Assembly (NCBI RefSeq): GCF_003732705.1
Contig: NZ_MOBR01000017.1
Location: forward strand, 247,412-311,411
DNA length: 64,000 nucleotides
Direction: 5' to 3'
Origin: Pseudomonas frederiksbergensis
GTDB lineage: Bacteria; Pseudomonadota; Gammaproteobacteria; Pseudomonadales; Pseudomonadaceae
Position numbers and translations under genes: made by a program. A model generated the notes under the pieces. It saw nothing but the letters and a program-made list of their open reading frames with translations, was not told the origin of the DNA and did not search any database. Below are positions 7,488 through 18,500 of the stretch, one piece after another. Position 1 is the first letter of the stretch, and each line of letters starts with the position of its first letter.

Positions 7488-8501
7488 ATGTCCAATCTGA
7501 ATGACCTGACTGCCCTGGCGTTGCCGTCAGGGCGCAGTCTTGTAGCCGATGAAACCGAAAGCCGGTTGAGCCTCAGCCTGGAAGGGCAGCCGTTGATTCG
7601 TTTGCGTCTGTTCCGCGAGCTGGCATTGCACATCGAGGTCGAAGAGCGCTTCGGCCTGCCAGCCGGTCAGGCATTCTGGGCCGCTTGCTATTGGCTGTTT
7701 GCCCGGAATCCGGATTGCCAGCACCTGACCTGGCGTCTGGGCGAAGCACCCACCGAAGCCTTGCTCAGCGGTTTGCTGATCCCGACCGAAACGGTGGGTG
7801 AGTACCGCTGTGAACGCACGCTGTTCTGGCAATTGCCGCAGCCGTGGCTGGGGGCGTCGCGGACCGACAGCTATCCGCAGCAAATGGTCATCAGCGCTGG
7901 CAAGCGCCATCCGTTGCGCCCGGCCAAACCCCGGGGTGAAGTCTATCGACGTTTCGATGCGCGCCTCGGTGCGTGGATTTCCTTGCGTAGCGTGGAAATC
8001 GAACAGGACCTGGTGCGTTTCAATCGCTGGCAGAACAGCCCGCGAGTGGCGAGTTTCTGGGAAGAGGAAGGCAGTCTCCAGAAGCATCGCGAGTACTTGA
8101 GCAAGCTCGACGCCGATCCGCACACCCTGACGTTGATCGGGTGTTTCGATGATCAGCCGTTCGCCTATTTTGAAGCCTACTGGGCCAAGGAAGATCGCAT
8201 CGCGCCGTTCTACGACGCCGGCGATTACGACCGCGGCATTCACATGCTGGTGGGTGAAGAAGCGCATCGCGGCCCGCACAAAGTAGCGAGCTGGTTATCG
8301 GCGCTGGTGCATTACCTGTTTCTGGATGATCCGCGCACCCAGCGCGTGGTCGCCGAGCCTCGCGCGGACAACGCGAAGATGATCGGGCACCTGCACAACC
8401 AGTGCTTTCACTGCGAGAAAGAGTTCGACTTCCCGCACAAGCGCGCGGCGCTGATGGTGTTGGGGCGGGAGCGGTTTTTTGATCGGTGCAAGTTGGCGTG
8501 A
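7488..8501 (+). CDS. pvdYII: N5-hydroxyornithine acetyltransferase for pyoverdine (IucB/AlcB-type GNAT)
   Basis: This is a 337-residue GNAT enzyme. The C-terminal ~190 residues carry the siderophore acetylase signature: RRFDARLGAWISLRSVEIEQD, FNRWQNSPRVASFWEEEGS, then the acetyl-CoA-binding region GIHMLVGEEAHRGPHK and the closing AEPRADNAKMI and NQCFHCEKEFDFPHKRA segments, as in IucB-type hydroxylysine acetylases. In fluorescent pseudomonads PvdYII acetylates N5-hydroxyornithine, giving a hydroxamate iron ligand for pyoverdine. The exact PvdS box upstream and the adjacent pvdS and pvdL genes support the assignment. The Shine-Dalgarno is weak (GTGAG). The ~140-residue N-terminal part is typical of the family. 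Confidence 0.85.
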   Translation: MSNLNDLTALALPSGRSLVADETESRLSLSLEGQPLIRLRLFRELALHIEVEERFGLPAGQAFWAACYWLFARNPDCQHLTWRLGEAPTEALLSGLLIPTETVGEYRCERTLFWQLPQPWLGASRTDSYPQQMVISAGKRHPLRPAKPRGEVYRRFDARLGAWISLRSVEIEQDLVRFNRWQNSPRVASFWEEEGSLQKHREYLSKLDADPHTLTLIGCFDDQPFAYFEAYWAKEDRIAPFYDAGDYDRGIHMLVGEEAHRGPHKVASWLSALVHYLFLDDPRTQRVVAEPRADNAKMIGHLHNQCFHCEKEFDFPHKRAALMVLGRERFFDRCKLA

Positions 8502-8540
8502 GGCGTAGGACTCAAGATCCGTTGCGGTCTTGGGTCCGCT

Positions 8541-8603
8541 ATCGCGAGCAAGCTCGCTCCCACAGGGTTTGCACTGAACCTGTGGGAGCGAGCTTGCTCG
8601 CGA
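8541..8603. repeat. REPIN (paired REP elements)
   Basis: Two REP sequences face each other (ATCGCGAGCAAGCTCGCTCCCACAGG-type on the left and its inverse on the right) around a short spacer, between the convergent ends of pvdYII and pvdS. The stem may also limit read-through between them. Confidence 0.9.
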
Positions 8604-8628
8604 TTGGGGGCGACGAAAATCTCGGCTC

Positions 8629-9177
8629 TCAACGACGAGCGAAGGTATCCGCCCGACTGCCCGACACCTTGCGGCAGTGCACCAACGCATCGCGAATCAT
8701 GAAGTTCACCAGGGTCGGCGAGACGCCGAGTTCCTTGGCGATGTCCTTTTGCGGCACGCCGTGCAGGCGATACATCTCGAAGGCATAGCGCGTGCGGCTG
8801 GGCAGCTCGGTCAGCGCGTCGGCGATGTGTTCCAGGGTCGAGAAGTTGATGTGCGAGGTTTCTGGCGAAGCGCCCTGGATCACCACGTTCAGACCTTCCT
8901 CTTCAGGGCCTGAATACTTCTGCTCCAGCGCCTGTTTGCGGTAGTGATCGATCGCCAGGTTGCGCACGATCTGGAACAGGTAGCTGAGCTGAGCCTTGAA
9001 CGAAGAGGTGATCTGCGGCGCCGATTGCAGCCGGAAGAACGCGTCTTGCACCACGTCCTCAGCCCGCGACCGGCAGCCGGTAATGCGGGCTGCAATTTTG
9101 ACCAGAATCAGTCGGTTGTCGACAAAGGCCTGAAGTAGCGGTGAATCGCACCTGCTTGTGGATACTTGTTCCGTCAT
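8629..9177 (-). CDS. pvdS: Iron-starvation ECF sigma factor PvdS
   Basis: This 182-residue ECF sigma-70 factor directs RNA polymerase to pyoverdine promoters. Region 2 is at about residues 15-85 (AEDVVQDAFFRLQ, FQIVRNLAIDHYRKQ) and region 4 at about 125-175 (LTELPSRTRYAFEMYRLHGVPQKDIAKELGVSPTLVNFMIRDAL, the recognition helix). The start is the ATG at 9177 (MTEQVSTSRC), preceded by AAGGTGA; an upstream in-frame start would add 21 codons without a ribosome-binding site. It is divergent from pvdL, with a Fur box in the shared region. Its targets in the window are the four TAAAT/TAATT-N16-CGT boxes. Activity in relatives is held by the anti-sigma factor FpvR, which is not in this window. Confidence 0.95.
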   Translation of the reverse strand: MTEQVSTSRCDSPLLQAFVDNRLILVKIAARITGCRSRAEDVVQDAFFRLQSAPQITSSFKAQLSYLFQIVRNLAIDHYRKQALEQKYSGPEEEGLNVVIQGASPETSHINFSTLEHIADALTELPSRTRYAFEMYRLHGVPQKDIAKELGVSPTLVNFMIRDALVHCRKVSGSRADTFARR

Positions 9178-9262
9178 GGAAATCACCTTGCTGCAAATAG
9201 GGTTGCGGGACGACAAGCGTTTCGGAGCCGTCCTACACATCGAGCGACAAATTATGTTGAAT

Positions 9263-9281
9263 GATAATGATTGTCAATTGA
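9263..9281. promoter_or_regulatory. Fur box for pvdS
   Basis: GATAATGATTGTCAATTGA matches 13 of 19 positions of the Fur consensus GATAATGATAATCATTATC, including the first nine bases. It lies 86 bp upstream of the pvdS start codon, where Fur repression of pvdS is expected from P. aeruginosa. Confidence 0.75.
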
Positions 9282-9369
9282 GAAAGAGAATTAATGCGTC
9301 ACAAAAGTGCAGCGTGTGAACTGCGACACGCTGTCGCGCCCGGCCCTGTTGGGGGGCAAGCCTGCGGAC

Positions 9370-9393
9370 TAATTATTTCAGGACATCAATCGT
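9370..9393 (+). promoter_or_regulatory. PvdS iron-starvation box before pvdL
   Basis: TAATT (9370-9374), exactly 16 bases, then CGT (9391-9393). One base differs from the TAAAT consensus; spacing and position before pvdL support it. Confidence 0.75.
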
Positions 9394-9548
9394 TCTCATT
9401 GGTGAATGGTTCCGGATACGTCCCGGCCAAAACAGCATTCCCAAGCCTTGCGCGGTCGGCGAAGACCGCGCCCTGCACGCCATTTGAATGAGCGTGACGT
9501 ACGAAAACCGATTCCAAACTTGCAAGCCGAATTCAGGCAGGAAACCTC

Positions 9549-12500
9549 ATGACCGACGCGTTCGAACTCCCCAGCACACTGGTCCAAGCCCTCCAGCGCC
9601 GCGCGGCCCTGACGCCGGATCGCGTGGCTTTGCGTTTTCTCGCCGAAACCGCGGATCAGGCTGTAGTACTCAGTTATGCCGAGCTTGATCAACGGGCGCG
9701 GACCATTGCCGGCGCGTTGCAGGCTCAGGCCGCATTCGGCGATCGCGCGGTGCTGCTGTTCCCCAGCGGCCCGGATTACGTCGCGGCGTTTTTTGGCTGC
9801 CTGTATGCCGGCGTGATCGCGGTGCCGGCCTATCCGCAGGAATCGACCAAGCGCCATCACCAGGAACGCTTGCTGTCGATCATCAGCGACGCCGAACCGC
9901 GTCTGCTGCTGACCAGCGCTGGCCTGCGCGACGCCTTGCAGCAAATCGAAGGCGCGCCGCCGTTGCTCTGCGTCGATACCCTCGACAGCGCACTGGCGGA
10001 CAGCTGGGTGTTGCCGGCGCTTGAAAACGAACACATCGCCTTTCTGCAATACACCTCCGGCTCCACCGCGTTGCCCAAAGGCGTGCAAGTCAGCCACGGC
10101 AACCTGGTGGCCAATGAGCTGCTGATCCGTCACGGCTTCGGCATCGACCTGAACCCGGACGACGTGATCGTCAGTTGGTTGCCGCTGTACCACGACATGG
10201 GCCTGATCGGCGGTCTGTTGCAGCCGATTTTCAGTGGCGTGCCGTGCGTGTTGATGTCCCCGGCGTACTTCCTCGGGCGGCCGTTGCGCTGGCTCGAAGC
10301 GATCAGCGAATACGGCGGCACCATCAGCGGTGGGCCGGACTTCGCTTATCGCCTGTGCAGCGAAAGGGTCAGTGAATCGGCGCTGGAACGTCTCGACCTG
10401 AACGGCTGGCGCGTGGCGTATTCCGGTTCCGAACCGATTCGTTTCGACACCCTCGAACGTTTCGCCGATAAATTCGCAAGCTGCGGCTTCACCCCGGACT
10501 GCTTCATGGCGTCTTACGGTTTGGCGGAGGCCACGCTGTTCGTCGCCGGTACGCCGCGCGGTCAGGGCATCGGCAACCTGCGGGTCGACGATCAGGCCCT
10601 GGCGCAAAACCGCGCCGAAGCAGGCGAGGGCGCGGCGATCATGAGTTGCGGCATCAGTCAGCCAGATCACGCCGTGCTGATTGTCGATCCGCTGGCGCTC
10701 ACCGAACTGGCTGACAACGCTATCGGCGAAGTCTGGGCCACCGGGCCGAGCATCGCCCATGGCTACTGGCGCAACCCCGAGGCGAGCGCCAAGACCTTTG
10801 TTCAGCACGCGGGCCGCACCTGGCTGCGCACCGGTGACCTGGGCTTCAAGCGTAACGGTGAATTTTTCATCACCGGGCGCCTGAAAGACATGCTGATCGT
10901 GCGCGGCCATAACCTGTACCCGCAAGACATCGAGCAAACCGTCGAGCGCGAAGTGGAAGTGGTGCGCAAAGGTCGCGTCGCGGCGTTCGCGGTCAATATC
11001 GACGGCCAGGAAGGCATCGGCATCGCTGCGGAAATCAGCCGCAGCGTGCAGAAAATCCTGCCGCCCGACGCGCTGATCAAAGCCATCCGCCAAGCGGTGG
11101 CCGAGGCTTATCAGGAAGCGCCGAGCGTGGTGGTGTTACTCAATCCGGGCGCGCTGCCGAAGACCTCCAGCGGCAAACTGCAACGCTCGGCGTGCCGCAA
11201 TCGCCTGGCGGACGGTAGCCTCGACAGCTATGCACTGTTCCCGTCGGCAGAGGTTAAAAGCGAAACAACGGCGCAATCCGCTTCCGAACTGCAAACCCTG
11301 ATCGCCAACATCTGGTGCGAGCAGCTCAACGTCCAGCAGGTCAACGCTGACGATCACTTCTTCCTGCTCGGCGGCAACTCCATCGCCGCGACCCAAGTGG
11401 TCGCGCGGTTGCGTGAAGAGCTCGGCCTGGAGCTGAACCTGCGCCTGCTGTTCGAAGCACCGACCCTTGGCGCCTTCGCCGAGGCCGTCGCCCGACTGCA
11501 ACAGGACGGCGGCCTGGCCCAAGGCGCGATTACGCCGCTGTCGCGCAGCGAAGCGATGCCGCAATCCCTGGCCCAAAACCGTCTGTGGATCACCTGGCAA
11601 CTCGATCCGCAGAGCAGCGCCTTCAACATTCCCGGTGCCTTGCGTTTGCGCGGCGAACTGGACGAAGACGCGTTGCGCGCCAGTTTCCAACAATTGATCG
11701 AACGCCACGAATCCCTGCGCACGCGGTTCTTCGAACGTGACGGCGTGGCCCTGCAACGGGTTGACGCTGCGGGCGAATTCAACCTGCAACTGATCGACAT
11801 CAGCGATTTGCCGGTCGACAAACGTGAAGTCCGCGCGCAACAAATTCGTGAAGACGAAGCGCGCACCCAGTTCGATCTGGAGAAAGGCCCGCTGCTCTGG
11901 GTGACGCTGGTGCGCCTCGACGACGAGGACCATCAACTGCTGGTGACGCTGCACCACATCATCGCTGACGGCTGGTCGCTGAATGTGTTGATCGATGAAT
12001 TCTCGCGGCTGTATGCGGCGGCGTCTCAAGGCCAGAAAGCCACGCTCGCGGCATTGCCGACCCAGTACGCCGATTACGGCAGCTGGCAGCGCCAATGGCT
12101 GGCCCAAGGCGAGGGTGAACGGCAACTGGCCTACTGGAAAAACCAGTTGGGCGACGAGCATCCGGTGCTGAGCCTGGCCACTGACCATCCGCGCTCGGCA
12201 CATCACGTCCACAGCGCCGCCCGCCACACTGTGCGTTTGGGCGTGAGCCTGAGCGAAGCCATCCGCCAGACGGCCCAGGCTCACGAATCCACCTCGTTCA
12301 TGCTGTTGCTCGCCGCGTTCCAGAGTCTGCTGCACCGCTACAGCGGCCAGCGCGATATCCGCATCGGCGTGCCCAACGCCAACCGTCCACGCCTGGAAAC
12401 CCAAGGGCTGATCGGCTTCTTCATCAACACCCAAGTGCTGCGCGCCGAAGTCGATTCACGCCTGCCGTTCGTTGAACTGCTGGCGCAAACCCGCCAAGCG

Positions 12501-15500
12501 GCGTTGGGTGCACAAGCCCATCAGGACCTGCCGTTCGAACAACTGCTCGAAGCGTTCCCCGAGGCTCGCGAATCCGGGTTGTTCCAGGTCATGTTCAACC
12601 ACCAGCAACGGGATTTGAGCGCCCTGCGCCGCTTGCCGGGGCTGCTCGCCGAAGAGTTGCCGTGGCACAGCCGCGAAGCCAAGTTCGACTTGCAACTGCA
12701 CAGCGAAGAAGACCGAAATGGGCGGCTGAGCCTGTCCTTCGACTACGCCAACGAACTGTTCGATGTGGCAACCATCGAGCGCCTGGCCGAGCACTTCACC
12801 AATCTGCTGCGCGAAGTCTGCGAGCAGCCACAACAGGCCATCGGTGATCTGCAACTGCTGACTTCGGATGAGCACGATCAACAAGCCTCGTGGAGCACGG
12901 CAACCTGCACACCGGCCAGCCAATGGTTGCCGGAATTACTCAATGAACAACTGCGCCTGACCCCGGAGCGCACCGCGCTGATCTGGGACGGTGGCGAACT
13001 CGATTTCGCCGAACTGCACGCCCAGGCCAATCGCCTGGCTCATTACCTGCGCGACAAAGGCGTCGGCCCGGATGTGTGCGTGGCCATCGCCGCCGAGCGT
13101 TCGCCGCAACTGTTGATCGGCCTGCTGGCGATCATCAAGGCTGGCGGCGCCTACGTGCCGCTGGATCCGGATTACCCGGCCGAACGCCTGGCCTACATGC
13201 TCAGCGACAGTGGCGTCGAATTGCTGCTGACCCAGACCGAATTGCTCGACCGCTTGCCGGCCAGCGACGGCGTCAGCGTCATCGCCATGGACGCGCTGCA
13301 CCTGGAAAACTGGCCGAGCCAGGCACCGGGCCTGCACCTGCACGGCGACAACCTGGCCTACGTGATTTACACCTCGGGCTCCACCGGCCAACCGAAAGGC
13401 GTTGGCAACACCCACGCCGCCCTCGCCGAACGTTTGCAATGGATGCAGAACACCTATCGCCTCGACGAAACCGACGTGCTGATGCAAAAAGCGCCGATCA
13501 GTTTCGACGTGTCGGTATGGGAATGCTTCTGGCCGCTGATCACTGGCGCGCGCCTGCTGATTGCCGATCCCGGCGAACACCGCGATCCCCATCGAATCGC
13601 GCAATTGGTTCAGCAATACGCCGTGACCACGCTGCACTTCGTGCCGCCATTGCTGGCGCTGTTTATCGAAGAACCGCTGACCAGTGAATGCACCAGCCTG
13701 CGCCGGGTGTTCTCCGGCGGCGAAGCCTTGCCCGCCGAGTTGCGCAACCGCGTGCTGGAGCAACTGCCAGCGGTGCAACTGCACAACCGCTACGGCCCGA
13801 CCGAAACCGCGATCAACGTCACCCATTGGCATTGCACGATGGCTGATGGCGAGCGTTCGCCGATTGGCCGGCCATTGGGCAACGTGATCTGCCGCGTGCT
13901 CGACAGCGACCTCAATCCCTTGCCGGCCGGCGTGCCCGGCGAACTGTGCATCAGCGGTATCGGCTTGGCGCGAGGCTACCTCGGTCGCCCGAGCCTGACC
14001 GCCGAACGCTTTGTGGTCGACCCACTGGGCGAGCAGGGCGCGCGGTTGTACCGCACCGGCGACCGTGCACGCTGGACCGCTGACGGCGTGATCGAATACC
14101 TCGGACGCCTCGATCAGCAGGTCAAGTTGCGCGGCTTCCGGGTCGAACCGGAAGAAATCGAAGCGCGTCTGCTGGCCCAGGACGGCGTCGCCCAAGCCGT
14201 GGTGTTGGTGCGCGAAACAGCCGCTGGCGGCCAGTTGATCGGTTACTACACCTCAACCGATTCTTCCGAAGAGATTGATGTTCAAACCCAACGTCTGAAA
14301 GCCGCGCTGGCCGCCGAGCTGCCGGAATACATGGTCCCGGCGCAACTGATGCGCCTGGACGAAATGCCCTTGAGCCCAAGCGGCAAACTCGACCGTCGTG
14401 CCTTGCCGGAACCGCAATGGCAAGTGCGCGAACACGTCGAACCGGTCACCGTCCTTCAGCAGCAAATCGCCGGCATCTGGCGTGAAGTGCTGGGCCTGAA
14501 GCAAATCGGTCTGCGTGACGATTTCTTCGCCCTCGGCGGCCATTCGCTGCTGGCGACACAAATCATCTCCCGCACCCGTCAGGCCTGTGACGTCGAATTG
14601 CCCCTGCGTGCGTTGTTCGAAAACAGTGAGCTGGGGGCGTTCGCCGAACAGGTGCGCTTGATCCAGGTCAGCAGCAACACCAACAAACAGCCACCCATCG
14701 AGAAGGTCGACCGCAGCCAACCGGTGCCGCTGTCCTATTCCCAACAACGGATGTGGTTCCTCTGGCAGATGGAGCCGGACAGCCCGGCCTACAACGTCGG
14801 TGGCATGGCGCGGCTGCGCGGGGTGCTGGATGTCGGGCGTTTCGAAGCGGCGCTGCAAGCGTTGATCATCCGCCACGAAACCCTGCGCACCACGTTCCCA
14901 AGCATCGATGGCGTGGCCCGGCAACAGGTGCATGCGGACACTGGCATGCGCATGGACTGGAAGGATTTCTCGGCGCTCGACGTCGAATTGCGCGAGCAAC
15001 GGGTCCAGGCCCTGGCGGATAGCGAAGCCCACACCCCGTTCAATCTGGAAACCGGTCCGCTGCTGCGCGCCTGCCTGGTCAAGACCGCCGACCAGGAACA
15101 CTACCTGGTGCTGACCCTGCACCACATCGTCACCGAGGGATGGGCGATGGACATCTTCGCCCGGGAACTGAGCGCGCTCTACGAAGCCTTCGTCGATGAC
15201 CGCGACTCGCCGCTGGAAGCGCTGCCGGTGCAGTACCTGGATTACAGCGTCTGGCAGCGGCAGTGGCTGGAGTCCGGCGAACGTCAACGCCAACTCGACT
15301 ACTGGACTGCGCAACTGGGTCGCGAACATCCGTTGCTGGAATTGCCCGGCGACCGTCCGCGTCCGCCAGTGCAAAGCCATCGGGGTGAGCTGTTCCGTTT
15401 CGACCTGAGCGATGACCTCGCCGCCCGCGTTCGCGCCTTCAACGCGCAAAACGGTCTGACCCTGTTCATGACCATGACCGCTGCCCTGGCCGTGCTGCTT

Positions 15501-18500
15501 TACCGCTACAGCGGCCAGACTGATTTGCGGATCGGCGCACCCGTCGCCAACCGCATCCGTCCGGAAAGCGAAGGGTTGATCGGCGCGTTCCTCAACACCC
15601 AAGTGTTGCGTTGCCAACTCGACGGGCAGATGTCCGTCGGCGAATTGTTTGAGCAGGTTCGCCACACCGTGATCGAAGGTCAGTCCCATCAGGACCTGCC
15701 GTTCGATCATTTGGTGGAAGCACTGCAACCACCGCGCAGCGCCGCTTACAACCCGCTGTTCCAGGTGATGTGCAACGTGCAGCGCTGGGAATTCCAGCAG
15801 AGCCGCACCCTGGCCGGCATGACCGTCGAGTACCTGGCCAACGATGCCCGGGCGACCAAGTTTGACCTCAACCTGGAAGTCACCGACCTCGATCATCGCC
15901 TGGGTTGCTGCCTGACCTACAGCACCGACCTGTTCGATGAACCGCGCATTGCACGGATGGCCGGGCATTGGCGCAATCTGCTGGAAGCGCTGTTGGCTGA
16001 CCCGCAACAACGCCTCAGCGAATTGCCGTTGCTCGACACCACCGAGCAGAAAAACCTGCTGGACAGCCTCGGCATCGAACCGGGCGAACATCGTCTGGAC
16101 CAGTGCATTCATCACCTGTTCAGCGAGCAAGCCCTGGCCCGCAAAGATGCGCCGGCCCTGACCTTTGCTGGCGAAACCCTGAGCTACGCCGAACTCGACA
16201 GCCGCGCCAATCGCCTGGCCTGGATGCTGCGCGAGCGTGGCGTCGGCCCACAAGTTCGGGTCGGCCTGGCGCTTGAGCGTTCGCTGGAAATGGTCGTCGG
16301 CCTGTTGGCGATCCTCAAGGCCGGCGGTGCCTACGTGCCGCTGGATCCGGAATATCCGCTGGATCGTCTGCACTACATGATCGAAGACAGTGGCATCCGT
16401 CTGCTTCTCAGTGACACAGCCATGTTCAACGCACTCGGTGAGTTGCCATCGACCGTGGGCCGCTGGTGCCTGGAGGATGACGCCGCCGAACTGGCCAACT
16501 ACCCGGCCACCGAGCTGCCGTTTATCAGCCTGCCGCAGCATCAGGCGTACCTGATTTACACCTCCGGCTCCACCGGCAAACCGAAAGGCGTGGTGGTGTC
16601 CCACGGCGAAATCGCCATGCACTGCCAGGCTGTGATCGAGCGCTTCGGCATGCGTCCTGACGACTGCGAACTGCATTTCTATTCGATCAACTTCGACGCC
16701 GCCACCGAGCGTTTGCTGGTGCCGCTGTTGAGCGGTGCGCAAGTGGTGTTGCGCGCCCAAGGGCAATGGGACGCGGAAGAAATCTGCGGCCTGATTCGTC
16801 AGCATCAGATCAACATCCTCGGCTTCACCCCAAGCTATGGCAGCCAGTTGGCGCAATGGCTGGCAACCCAGGGCGAAACCCTGCCGGTGCGCATGATCAT
16901 CACCGGCGGCGAAGCCCTGACCGGCGAACACCTGTCGCGGATTCGCGCAGCGTTCACACCCAGTGTGTTCTTCAACGCCTACGGCCCGACGGAAACCGTG
17001 GTTATGCCGCTGGCCAGTCTGGCGCCCGAGGTGTTGGAAGAAGGCCTGGGCAGTGTGCCGATAGGCAGCGTGATTGGCGCTCGCGTGGCGTACATTCTCG
17101 ACGCCGATCTGGCGTTGGTGCCCCAAGGCGCGACCGGCGAGTTGTACGTCGGCGGTGCTGGCCTGGCCCAGGGTTATCACGAGCGGGCGGGCATGACGGC
17201 GGAGCGCTTTGTGGCGGATCCGTTTGCCAGCAATGGCGGGCGTATTTATCGCACCGGCGACCTGGTGCGTCAGCGCGCCGATGGTTTGGTGGAATACCTT
17301 GGGCGCATCGACCATCAAGTGAAAATCCGGGGTTTCCGCATCGAGTTGGGCGAGATCGAAACGCGCCTGCTGGAACACGAATCCATCCGCGAAGCCGTGG
17401 TGCTGGCGCTGGATGCGCCGAGCGGTAAACAACTGGTCGGCTACCTCGTCACCGAAGTCGCCGAACAGGACGAAGCGCAACAAGCCGCACTGCGCGAAGC
17501 GCTCAAGGCTCACCTCAAATCCCAACTGCCGGACTACATGGTGCCGACGCACCTGATCCTGCTGGCCAGCATGCCGCTGACCGCCAACGGCAAACTTGAC
17601 CGTCGCGCACTGCCGGCGCCGGACCCGGAGCTGAACCGTCAGCACTACGTGGCGCCGAGCAACGAACTGGAGCTGACCCTGGCCGGCATCTGGTGCGAAG
17701 TGCTGAACGTGGCGCAGGTCGGTCTCAACGACAACTTCTTCGAACTGGGCGGCGATTCGATTCTGTCGATCCAGGTGGTCAGCCGCGCGCGGCAGCAGGG
17801 CATTCACTTCAGCCCTCGCGACCTGTTCCAGCACCAGACCGTGCAGACCCTCGCCGCCGTCGCGACGCGCACCGAGCAGGTCAGCGCCGAGCAAGGTTTG
17901 CTCACCGGCGAATCCGGTTTGACCCCGATCCAGCATTGGTTCTTCGACACCGAGATTCCTGAGCGTCAGCACTGGAATCAGGCGTTGCTGCTGGAGCCGA
18001 CGGTGGCGCTGGAACCTCATCGTCTGGAGCAAGCGCTGCTGGCAGTGATCGAACAACATGACGCCTTGCGCCTGCGCTTCACCCAAACCGAGGCGCAATG
18101 GCACGCCGAGCACCAAGCGGTGAATGACACCCCGGTGCTGTGGCAGGTGCGCGTTGCGTCCATGGACAAATGCACCGCGCTGTTCGCCGATGCCCAACGC
18201 AGTCTCGATCTCGAACAGGGGCCGCTGATCCGTGCGCTGCTGGTCGATGGACCTGAAGGCCAGCAACGCTTGTTCATCGCCATTCACCACTTGGTGGTCG
18301 ATGGGGTTTCCTGGCGGGTTTTGCTGGACGATCTGCAAACGGTTTACCGTCAACTGGACGCTGAACAGTCAGTCAAACTGCCGGCGAAAACCAGCGCCTT
18401 CAAGGACTGGGCCGCACGCTTGCAGGCCTACGCCGGCAGCGAATCCCTGCGCGAAGAACTGAGCTGGTGGCAGACGCAATTGGCCGGGCCCTGCGCTGAG

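Larger units (their letters stand above)
9178..9548. other. pvdS-pvdL divergent control region
   Basis: These 371 bases hold no gene that I can support. They contain the Fur-box-like element for pvdS at 9263-9281 and the PvdS box for pvdL at 9370-9393. The pvdL leader is long, 155 bases from the PvdS box to the start codon. Confidence 0.8.

Noticed and set aside
14253..18353. Open minus-strand frame of 1366 codons opposite pvdL
   Set aside because: It is a shadow of the GC-rich pvdL codons. It has no ribosome site or recognisable domain, and pvdL is unambiguous on the other strand. The same applies to other long frames opposite pvdL (9396-11093, 11136-12434, 20190-22133).
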